DNA from: Gp6-AA40 sp050742535
GTDB taxonomy: Bacteria; Acidobacteriota; Vicinamibacteria; Vicinamibacterales; UBA2999
Reading direction: 5' to 3'
Length of the DNA stretch: 10,036 bases
NCBI GenBank assembly: GCA_050742535.1
Contig: JBOGIQ010000216.1
Location: forward strand, 1 to 10,036
How positions within the stretch are numbered: position 1 is the first letter of the stretch; each line of letters opens with the position of its first letter. Under the pieces are notes generated by a model that saw only the letters and a list, made by a program, of their open reading frames with translations, searched no databases and was not told the DNA's origin. Both the position numbers and the translations under genes were made by a program. Shown here in pieces: positions 1-5,319 of this stretch.

Positions 1-42
1 CTCATTGATCGAGTGGCAGGGCAACCACGCAGTATCAGACTC

Positions 43-60
43 CTGGTCGCGCCCGACCAG
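43..60. repeat. Short inverted repeat (7-bp stem, 4-nt loop)
   Basis: CTGGTCG at 43-49 and CGACCAG at 54-60 are exact inverted copies around the loop CGCC. There is no T-run on either side, so it is not a clear intrinsic terminator. It lies about 55 nt beyond the stop of the transposase remnant and could belong to the end of the old element. Positions 1-115 show no gene otherwise. Confidence 0.4.
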
Positions 61-98
61 TTACCGCCGCTCCAATCGATCAAAATCCCTGCGACGGG

Positions 99-108
99 GT
101 ACTAGTAC
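99..108. repeat. Perfect 10-bp palindrome beyond the transposase stop
   Basis: GTACTAGTAC is a perfect palindrome just past the TAA of the transposase remnant. It may be a leftover from the 3' non-coding end of the insertion sequence. No terminal inverted repeat or target duplication can be paired with it inside the window. Confidence 0.3.
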
Positions 109-115
109 GACTTTG

Positions 116-313
116 TTAGATTCGCAGATTGATTTCCGCGAGTTTTTGCATGGTTCGTAAGTAATGAGGTCGCGTCACGAAGAAGTGGGCGGTGAGGATC
201 TCGGTGATCACCGCCCGTGCGACCGGCAGCGTTGGCAGGCGCGCGCCGACGCAATTCCTCGTACTGCTGCTCGATCGCCCAGCGGTGATGCGCCAAGCGC
301 ACCAGCGATGGCG
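116..313 (-). pseudogene. Remnant of a DDE transposase (IS701/IS4-like C-terminus), frame-disrupted
   Basis: Two transposase pieces lie in different minus-strand frames. The upstream piece, about 311 down to 251, reads S-L-V-R-L-A-H-H-R-W-A-I-E-Q-Q-Y-E-E-L, the conserved block around the catalytic Glu (Y-x-E-L) of IS701/IS4-type DDE transposases. The downstream piece, about 240 down to 116, reads L-P-T-L-P-V-A-R-A-V-I-T-E-I-L, then T-A-H-F-F-V-T-R-P-H-Y-L-R, and ends in E-I-N-L-R-I and TAA at 118-116. This resembles the C-terminal end of the same family. The stretch of several dozen residues normally between them (the L-D-H-F-E-G-R type region) is missing, so I infer an internal deletion with a frame change. 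The transposase sequence stops upstream where the 9-nt repeats begin near 314. The family was recognised from memory. The copy cannot be active. An intact family member would overlap the peroxiredoxin gene, so the rest of the element is gone. Confidence 0.72.
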
Positions 314-314
314 G

Positions 315-398
315 TTGCCTAGGTTGCCTGGGTCGCGGGATTGCCTGCGTTTTTACCCAGGCTACTCAGGCTACCCAGCCACCCAGGCTACCCAATCC
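315..398. repeat. Array of 9-nt repeats with inverted halves
   Basis: On the plus strand the left half holds TTGCCTAGG (315-323), TTGCCTGGG (324-332), a degenerate 8-mer (333-340) and TTGCCTGCG (341-349). After TTTTT the right half holds ACCCAGGCT (355-363), ACTCAGGCT (364-372), ACCCAGCC (373-380), ACCCAGGCT (381-389) and ACCCAATCC (390-398). The halves are reverse complements of one theme: GGTTGCCTGGGT (322-333) and ACCCAGGCTACC (381-392) pair at 11 of 12 positions. Transcripts in either direction can fold into a long hairpin with several registers. It touches the peroxiredoxin stop codon and could end that transcript, though a U-tract is not evident in the minus-strand direction. It fills the gap between transposase remnant and peroxiredoxin. 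Confidence 0.7.
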
Positions 399-1043
399 TC
401 ACACCGCGGCGGGCGTCTTCGGCTGCGGCGTCACTCTGAGATACGGCTTCTTGGCGACGAATCCGGGGAAGCGCTTTTTCGCATCCTCGTCGGAGACGGC
501 CGGAACGATGATGACGTCCTCGCCGGCTTTCCAGTCGGCGGGGGTCGCGACCTGGTGCTGCGCGGTGAGCTGCAGCGAGTCGATCACGCGCAGCAGTTCG
601 GCGAAGTTGCGGCCCGTGCTCGCCGGGTAGGTCAGCGTCAGCTTCACCTTGTTGTCGGCGCCGATGATGAACACCGAGCGGACGGTTGCCGTATCGCTCG
701 CGTTCGGATGAATCATGTCGTACTTGTTGGCGATCGACTTGTCGGGGTCGGCAATCAGCGGGAAGTTCAGATCGGCGCCGGTCACGTCCTTGATGTCGCC
801 GGCCCACCGTGAATGCGAATCCAGCGGATCGACGCTGAGGCCAATCACCTTGGTATTGCGCTTGTCGAATTCACTCTTCAGTTTCGCGACAGCTCCCAGC
901 TCGGTGGTGCAGACCGGCGTGAAGTCTTTCGGGTGAGAAAAGAGGACCGCCCACTTCCCTGTCTTCCACTCATGGAAGTTCACTGGGCCTTCAGTCGTGT
1001 CCGCTACAAAATCCGGGGCTTCATCCCCGAGCCGAATCGCCAT
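399..1043 (-). CDS. Peroxiredoxin, 1-Cys Prx6-type (AhpC/TSA superfamily)
   Basis: A thiol peroxidase of 214 residues, predicted cytoplasmic (no signal peptide), that reduces hydrogen peroxide and organic hydroperoxides. The peroxidatic motif is F-T-P-V-C-T-T-E with Cys45, and the supporting active-site Arg is probably Arg122 in T-V-R-S-V-F-I-I. There is no other cysteine in the protein, so no resolving Cys; together with the length and the Prx6-like C-terminal half (D-W-K-A-G-E-D-V-I-I, about 170-179), this marks the 1-Cys subgroup. Recycling must use an outside thiol. Start choice: two ATGs exist in frame, at 1049 and 1043. The Shine-Dalgarno AGGAGG lies at 1051-1056, only 1 nt from the first ATG but 7 nt from the second, so M-A-I-R-L at 1043 is preferred. 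The gene is divergent from the winged-helix gene and ends at the repeat array. The family call is firm. Confidence 0.95.
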   Translation of the reverse strand: MAIRLGDEAPDFVADTTEGPVNFHEWKTGKWAVLFSHPKDFTPVCTTELGAVAKLKSEFDKRNTKVIGLSVDPLDSHSRWAGDIKDVTGADLNFPLIADPDKSIANKYDMIHPNASDTATVRSVFIIGADNKVKLTLTYPASTGRNFAELLRVIDSLQLTAQHQVATPADWKAGEDVIIVPAVSDEDAKKRFPGFVAKKPYLRVTPQPKTPAAV

Positions 1044-1050
1044 ATTCATG

Positions 1051-1056
1051 CCTCCT
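1051..1056 (-). promoter_or_regulatory. Shine-Dalgarno deciding the peroxiredoxin start
   Basis: On the minus strand this is AGGAGG. Spacing to ATG-1049 is 1 nt, too short for initiation, whereas spacing to ATG-1043 is 7 nt. This supports the downstream start. Confidence 0.8.
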
Positions 1057-1126
1057 GAAATCGCATCATTCTATTCCTGAGACGCGTTCTGCCGTTCAGC
1101 CGGTCCCAATTAATGCCGGAAACGCG

Positions 1127-1155
1127 TTGACGCTCGCTGGCCGCGGGCGTAGTTT
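1127..1155 (+). promoter_or_regulatory. Possible sigma-70-type promoter of the winged-helix gene
   Basis: TTGACG at 1127-1132 matches the -35 consensus at five of six positions. With 17 nt of spacing the -10 hexamer would be TAGTTT (1150-1155), a weak match. The predicted transcript would start near 1162, about 33 nt before the ATG. On the opposite strand a TAGAAT hexamer (1073 to 1068) could serve as the -10 of the peroxiredoxin gene, but no good -35 accompanies it. Confidence 0.35.
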
Positions 1156-1165
1156 CGGATCGAGC

Positions 1166-1181
1166 ACGAGAACGCTCTCGT
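1166..1181 (+). promoter_or_regulatory. Leader hairpin next to the ribosome site
   Basis: ACGAGA (1166-1171) and TCTCGT (1176-1181) form a perfect 6-bp stem with loop ACGC. It ends 2 nt before the GGGAGAG ribosome site (1184-1190) of the winged-helix gene. It may affect translation or be chance. Confidence 0.3.
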
Positions 1182-1194
1182 TCGGGAGAGTGAT

Positions 1195-1464
1195 ATGGCA
1201 GAGCCACGTCGCACCACGCCTTCGTCCGCTCTGGAGATCGCCCCGAAGGCGCTGTCCATCCGTTCCCTCGACTATAGACACCCGGACGCGATGTCGCGGG
1301 TGCGCGGGGAATTCCACGAGATGCGGGGGTTTTCGCCGACTGTCGAGCAGGCCGCGCGTCTGTTCGACCTCTCGCTGGACGAATGCCGCCTGGTGCTCGG
1401 CAGCCTGGAACGGGAGGGCTTTCTCCGGCGGACGCCCGACGGCCGCTATCGGCTCCCCGCGTGA
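1195..1464 (+). CDS. Small winged-helix (HTH) protein of unknown target
   Basis: An 89-residue protein. Residues about 1-32 are polar and look unstructured. Residues about 33-79 form a compact helical region: a helix with F-H-E-M-R-G-F, then S-P-T-V-E-Q-A-A-R-L-F (helix), a turn with D-L-S-L-D-E-C, a second helix L-V-L-G-S-L-E-R-E-G-F, and L-R-R-T-P-D-G-R-Y-R as a likely beta wing. The order helix-turn-helix-wing is the usual winged-helix layout, and the pattern of a Q-A-A-R-L-[FW]-x-L core followed by G-F-L-R-R-T resembles small HTH proteins remembered from acidobacterial genomes. DNA binding is inferred. A GGGAGAG site (1184-1190) precedes the ATG. It lies alone between the divergent peroxiredoxin gene and the RRM leader, and could regulate either; nothing in the sequence proves that. 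Confidence 0.75.
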   Translation: MAEPRRTTPSSALEIAPKALSIRSLDYRHPDAMSRVRGEFHEMRGFSPTVEQAARLFDLSLDECRLVLGSLEREGFLRRTPDGRYRLPA

Positions 1465-1471
1465 GCTCTGT

Positions 1472-1477
1472 TATACT
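1472..1477 (+). promoter_or_regulatory. Possible -10 element for the RRM gene
   Basis: TATACT lies 7 nt after the winged-helix stop codon, in the context GTTATACT, and matches the -10 consensus at five of six positions. A clear -35 is not seen upstream, where the sequence is coding. If used, transcription would start near 1484 and give a leader of about 155 nt. Confidence 0.4.
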
Positions 1478-1540
1478 CCTCACGTTTGAGAGCTTAGCCC
1501 GCCCGCTTCTCGCCTCTGCATCCGATCCGATGATTCAGAT

Positions 1541-1631
1541 CTCCTGCATGCCGGTGAGCCGAGCGATTCCCGCTCAGGCCGAGTCTTCTCACTTGTTCGC
1601 GCACCGCCAGCGCATCCACAGGATGCAGGAG
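1541..1631 (+). promoter_or_regulatory. RRM leader with mutually exclusive pairings around the ribosome site
   Basis: The Shine-Dalgarno of the RRM gene (AGGAG, 1627-1631) sits in ATGCAGGAG (1623-1631), which is the exact reverse complement of CTCCTGCAT at 1541-1549, so a 9-bp long-range helix could hide it. A competing local hairpin pairs GCATCC (1612-1617) with GGATGC (1621-1626) around the loop ACA and leaves AGGAG free. Both structures use 1623-1626 and so exclude each other. This is what a translational switch would look like, for example one that responds to temperature or to the protein itself. A switch function is inference. Confidence 0.4.
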
Positions 1632-1639
1632 TCAGTGTC

Positions 1640-1969
1640 ATGAGTCGCAAGTTGTACGTCGGCAATATCCCGTTCGAGACGAACGAAAACGATCTGCAGG
1701 AGCTCTTTGCCGAGGCCGGCGCCGTCGAATCGGTGAACGTCGTGCGGGACCGCGAAACCGGCCGCGCGCGCGGGTTCGCCTTCGTCGAAATGGCCACCGA
1801 CGAAGCCGCCCAGGCGGCTGTCTCGCAGCTGCACGATCGGACGTTCGGCGGCCGGCGTCTGACGGTCAACGAAGCACGTCCACAGACCCCCCGTTCCGGT
1901 GGCGGCGGCGGCGGATACGGTCGCGGCGGCAGCGGCGGCGGCGGTCGCCGCAGCGAGCCGCGCTGGTAG
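1640..1969 (+). CDS. RRM-domain RNA-binding protein with glycine-rich tail
   Basis: A 109-residue single-RRM protein predicted to bind single-stranded RNA in the cytoplasm. RNP2 is L-Y-V-G-N-I (residues 5-10) and RNP1 is R-G-F-A-F-V-E-M (44-51), with the RNA-stacking aromatics Tyr6, Phe46 and Phe48 in place. The fold spans about 3-80, and T-V-N-E-A-R closes the last strand. Residues 86-109 are Gly-rich with Arg and Tyr (G-G-Y-G-R-G-G), typical of bacterial and cyanobacterial Rbp proteins, which are often cold-induced (family knowledge). AGGAG lies 8 nt before the ATG. The leader of 175 nt is long and may regulate translation. The kinase gene follows on the same strand after 67 nt. The biological RNA target is unknown. 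Confidence 0.93.
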   Translation: MSRKLYVGNIPFETNENDLQELFAEAGAVESVNVVRDRETGRARGFAFVEMATDEAAQAAVSQLHDRTFGGRRLTVNEARPQTPRSGGGGGGYGRGGSGGGGRRSEPRW

Positions 1970-1979
1970 TCCGGCGCTC

Positions 1980-1996
1980 GGGGGCAACTCGCCCCT
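1980..1996 (+). terminator. Weak hairpin after the RRM gene
   Basis: GGGGC (1981-1985) and GCCCC (1991-1995) pair around AACTC, with one extra G-U pair outside. There is no T-run afterwards, so it is at best an attenuating structure between the RRM gene and the kinase gene. Confidence 0.25.
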
Positions 1997-2003
1997 CGCT
2001 ATC

Positions 2004-2012
2004 TGCGATAAT
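2004..2012 (+). promoter_or_regulatory. Possible extended -10 promoter of the kinase gene
   Basis: TGCGATAAT fits an extended -10 (TG, one base, then GATAAT, five of six consensus positions). No convincing -35 is seen, which is tolerated for extended -10 promoters. Transcription would start near 2019, leaving a leader of about 18 nt. A weak GGGTAG (2024-2029) lies 7 nt before the ATG at 2037. Confidence 0.4.
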
Positions 2013-2036
2013 CGCAACCGCTCGGGTAGATTGCCC

Positions 2037-5000
2037 ATGGACGGACCAGGTCACAGCCCTGGCGGTTGGCCAGGCGCGCAGTCGGCCACACACTGCGCGT
2101 CCTGCGGGAGCTCCGTCCCTCCAGCGGTTGATCGCTGTCCGCAATGTGGTCGTCCGCGTGCTGAAGACGCCCTGACCGTCCTCGGCGATACCCCGTTTCC
2201 CACGCCCCTACCGTCGTCATCCGCCGGCTCGTCCGAGGAGGTCACCCGGTTCGCTGTTCCCACGGACAACGTTAAAGACGTTGTGGGGCCGCAGGACGCC
2301 GCGGACGACGTGACGCAAATCGTGACGGCTGGAGACAGCTCCGCAGACGTCACGCGTTTTGTCCCGGCCGACGATGCCCTCACGGTTGCATCCGACTCCC
2401 CTGCCGATGCGATGACCGTCGCCGCGCCGGCGACGTCGGCCGCTCCCGGTGCGCGGCGTGCCAAACGGACCAATAACGCCGGGCCGCTCGAAGTCGGCCA
2501 GTCATTTGGTCCGCGGTACCACATCATCCGGCTGCTCGGCGCCGGCGGCATGGGCGCGGTCTATCAGGCTTGGGACGCGGAGCTGGGCGTCGCCGTGGCG
2601 ATCAAGGTCATCCGTCCGGAGGTGATGGAGGATCCCGCCACCGCCGAGGAAGTCGGCCGCCGCTTCAAGCGCGAACTGCTGCTCGCGCGGCAGGTCACGC
2701 ACAAGAACGTCGTCCGCATTCACGACATCGGCGACATCGACGGCATCAAGTACATCACGATGTCGTATGTCGAGGGCACCGACCTCTCGTCGATCCTGAA
2801 GAAGGACGGGAAGCGTCCGATTCCTGAGCTGCTGGGGATTGCCCGGTCGGTCATCGGCGGACTCGTGGCGGCTCACAGCGCGGGCGTCGTGCATCGCGAT
2901 CTGAAGCCGGCCAACATCATGATCAGCAAGGACGGCGAGGCGCTGATCATGGACTTCGGCATTGCCCATTCGACGGGCGATGCCGGTGCGGCGCCAAAGC
3001 CGGGCGTGGGCGTCCTCCCGGAGCACCTGACACGCGCCGCTTCGCACCACGCCGCCACCACGCTCGGATCGATCGTCGGCACGGTCGAGTACATGGCGCC
3101 CGAGCAGGCCAGGGGGCAGCTGATCGATCAGCGCGTGGACGTGTACGCGTTCGGGCTGATTCTCTACGACGCGCTGCTTGGTCGGCGGCGCGTCTCGTCG
3201 GGCGCGGCGGCTGTCGAGGAACTGCAGCGGCGCATGGAGTCGCCGCCGCCGCCATTGCAGGCGCTCGACCCTGAAGTGCCCCCGCACCTGGCGGCGCTGA
3301 TCGCACGGTGCGTCGAGCCGGATGCGGCGAAACGGTTCCAGACGTCGGCGGAGGTCGCCGTCGAGCTCGGTCGGCTCGACGATCACGGCAGGCTCATCCC
3401 GATCGCGCGCCGCCTGACGAAAAAGATGGTCGCCGCGGCGGCGCTGCTGGTCATCCTTCTGCTCGCCGGCGCGATCTACATCACGCAACGGGCCGCACAG
3501 CCCGCCGAGCAGCACGCGCGGGTGCTCGTGGTCATCGCGGATGCCGCAAATCCGACGGGAAACAGCGCGTTCACCGGCACGCTGGAACCGATGATTCGCC
3601 TCGGTCTCGAAGAGGCGGGATTCATCACCGCGTTCGACCGCACGCAGATACGGTCCCTGGGGCTGCCGCCGGTCAAGGGCACGCTGGATGAGAAGACCGC
3701 ACGTCAGATCGCAATCAATCAGGGGCTGGGCGTGGTGGTCGCCCCGGTCATCCGCGCCGACGGAAGCGGATTCGAACTCGAGCTGAAGGCCTACGAGAGC
3801 GTCACGGGCACCGTCATTGCCGAGACCACCGAATCGTTCTCGTCCCCCGCTCAGGCCCTGGCGACGCTCAACAAGGCGACGATCACTCTTCGCAACGCGC
3901 TGGGTGACGACGTCACCGAATCGTCGCAGCGGTTTGCGATGGAGACGTTGAGCGCGACATCGCTCGAGGCCGTCGGCGAGTACGCGAACGCCATGGACGC
4001 GTTGTCGAACGGGAATCAGCCGCAGGCGAGGGACGCGGCGATGAAGGCGATCACCCTCGACGCCAACTTCGGTTCCGCCTACGGCGTGGCCGCGATCGCC
4101 GCGCGGAACATGGGACAGTTCCAGGAAGCGGGACAGCTCATCGAGCAGGCGATCGAGCGCCTGCCGACGATGACGCAGCGCGAGCAGCATCGCACGCGCG
4201 GTTTCTCGTACACGCTCAAAGGGGATCACCAGAAGTGCGCCGACGAGTATGGAGATCTCGTCAAGCGCTACTACGCCGATGCGTCGGCGCGTAACAACCT
4301 TGCGGTGTGCCTGACGCAGCTTCGCGACCTGGACAAAGCCCTGCAGGAGGTCCAGCAGGCGGCGGAGATTCTGCCCAGGAGAGCGTTGTATCGCGTGAAC
4401 ACGGGGCTGTTTGCCGCCTACAAGAGCGATTACGCGATGGCGGAAAAGGCCGCCGGCGAGGCGTTGGCGATCAACCCGGCGTTTCCACAGGGGCTCATCG
4501 CGCGCGCGATGGCTCAGCACGGCCAGGGCAGGATCGCCGATGCCGTCTCGACGTATCGGCAGCTCGAGAAAGTCAGTCCGTCGGATGCCGTGGCCGGACT
4601 CGCGGACGTCGCGGTCTACGAGGGACGGTACAAGGACGCCGTGAGCCTGTTGACGAGCGGCGCCGATGCGGATCTGGCGGCGAAGCGTGTCGATCGAGCC
4701 GCCGACAAGCTCATCGCCCTGTCGTACACGGAACTGTCACGCGGCAACAAGCGCGTCGCGATTGCCGCGGCTGACCGCGCGCTGACGCACAGCACCAGCC
4801 CGAAGATACGCTTCCTGACGGGCCGGCTCTTCAGCGAGGCCGGCGATCCCGCACGCGCGCGCGCGCAGGTCAAGGAGCTGAATACCGGGCTCGACCTCTT
4901 TTCCGAGACGTTTGCCCGGATCGTTGAAGGCAATATCGCATTGAACGAAGGCAACCTTCGCGATGCGGTCGCGCAGCTGACCGCCGCCAACGGGAAGCTC

Positions 5001-5303
5001 GATACGTGGCTCGGCCGGTTCGACCTCGGACGCGCCTACCTGGCGGCCGGCGCGTTTCTCGAGGCCGAAGGTGAGTTCAACCGCTGCGTTACCCGCAGCG
5101 GCGAAGCGATGTCGCTGTTCCTCGACGAGGTGCCGACCTTCGGGTACTTCCCGCCGGTCTACGTCTACGTCGGACGCGTCAAGCAGGGATTGAAGCAGCC
5201 GTCAGCCGACTCGTACCGCACCTATCTCACCTTGCGAGGCAAGACCGGCGAGGACCCGCTGCTCGCCGACGTTCGGAAACAGCTCGCGGGCGACAAGCCC
5301 TGA
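2037..5303 (+). CDS. Membrane Ser/Thr protein kinase: zinc ribbon, kinase, TM helix, TPR tail
   Basis: A 1088-residue Hanks-type (PknB-like) kinase. Order: zinc ribbon with Cys20, Cys23, Cys34 and Cys37; an acidic Thr-rich linker (about 43-150); kinase domain about 161-450 with G-A-G-G-M-G loop (168-173), Lys190, helix-C Glu213, H-R-D-L-K-P-A-N (Asp288), D-F-G (306-308) and M-A-P-E-Q (353-357). All catalytic residues are present, so it should be active. The activation segment is rather long. A TM helix (about 465-484) follows K-K, placing the kinase in the cytoplasm and the C-terminal half outside. Residues about 490-620 may be a small sensor-like domain; about 650-1080 is TPR-like alpha-helical, probably for protein binding. 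Start: the frame is open upstream to 1899, but that part is an alanine-rich shadow of the RRM tail, so ATG-2037 is chosen. The substrate is unknown. It converges on the protease gene. Confidence 0.93.
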   Translation: MDGPGHSPGGWPGAQSATHCASCGSSVPPAVDRCPQCGRPRAEDALTVLGDTPFPTPLPSSSAGSSEEVTRFAVPTDNVKDVVGPQDAADDVTQIVTAGDSSADVTRFVPADDALTVASDSPADAMTVAAPATSAAPGARRAKRTNNAGPLEVGQSFGPRYHIIRLLGAGGMGAVYQAWDAELGVAVAIKVIRPEVMEDPATAEEVGRRFKRELLLARQVTHKNVVRIHDIGDIDGIKYITMSYVEGTDLSSILKKDGKRPIPELLGIARSVIGGLVAAHSAGVVHRDLKPANIMISKDGEALIMDFGIAHSTGDAGAAPKPGVGVLPEHLTRAASHHAATTLGSIVGTVEYMAPEQARGQLIDQRVDVYAFGLILYDALLGRRRVSSGAAAVEELQRRMESPPPPLQALDPEVPPHLAALIARCVEPDAAKRFQTSAEVAVELGRLDDHGRLIPIARRLTKKMVAAAALLVILLLAGAIYITQRAAQPAEQHARVLVVIADAANPTGNSAFTGTLEPMIRLGLEEAGFITAFDRTQIRSLGLPPVKGTLDEKTARQIAINQGLGVVVAPVIRADGSGFELELKAYESVTGTVIAETTESFSSPAQALATLNKATITLRNALGDDVTESSQRFAMETLSATSLEAVGEYANAMDALSNGNQPQARDAAMKAITLDANFGSAYGVAAIAARNMGQFQEAGQLIEQAIERLPTMTQREQHRTRGFSYTLKGDHQKCADEYGDLVKRYYADASARNNLAVCLTQLRDLDKALQEVQQAAEILPRRALYRVNTGLFAAYKSDYAMAEKAAGEALAINPAFPQGLIARAMAQHGQGRIADAVSTYRQLEKVSPSDAVAGLADVAVYEGRYKDAVSLLTSGADADLAAKRVDRAADKLIALSYTELSRGNKRVAIAAADRALTHSTSPKIRFLTGRLFSEAGDPARARAQVKELNTGLDLFSETFARIVEGNIALNEGNLRDAVAQLTAANGKLDTWLGRFDLGRAYLAAGAFLEAEGEFNRCVTRSGEAMSLFLDEVPTFGYFPPVYVYVGRVKQGLKQPSADSYRTYLTLRGKTGEDPLLADVRKQLAGDKP

Positions 5304-5319
5304 CGACGGTCAGGGCTTG
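5294..5319. terminator. Shared bidirectional hairpin containing both stop codons
   Basis: Positions 5294-5304 and 5309-5319 form a perfect 11-bp stem with a GACG loop. The left arm carries the kinase stop (TGA, 5301-5303). The right arm carries the metalloprotease stop (TGA on the minus strand, 5312-5310). Each arm reads AAG CCC TGA on its own coding strand, so both proteins end in Lys-Pro. There is no T-run in either direction, so it would be a non-canonical terminator for both genes, or a barrier between convergent transcripts. Confidence 0.7.

Noticed and set aside
192..812. Open frame of 206 codons on the plus strand across the repeat array and peroxiredoxin
   Set aside because: It runs antisense to the peroxiredoxin and through the transposase remnant; no family features.
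1899..2036. Upstream extension of the kinase reading frame to an ATG at 1899
   Set aside because: It is an alanine-rich product of the shifted GGC repeats of the RRM glycine tail, overlaps that gene by 71 nt, and lacks a good ribosome site; ATG-2037 starts just before the zinc ribbon.
2502..4520. Open frame of 672 codons antisense to the kinase
   Set aside because: It is Arg/His-rich with no recognisable domain, the usual result of a GC-rich coding strand read backwards. The kinase motifs on the other strand are clear.
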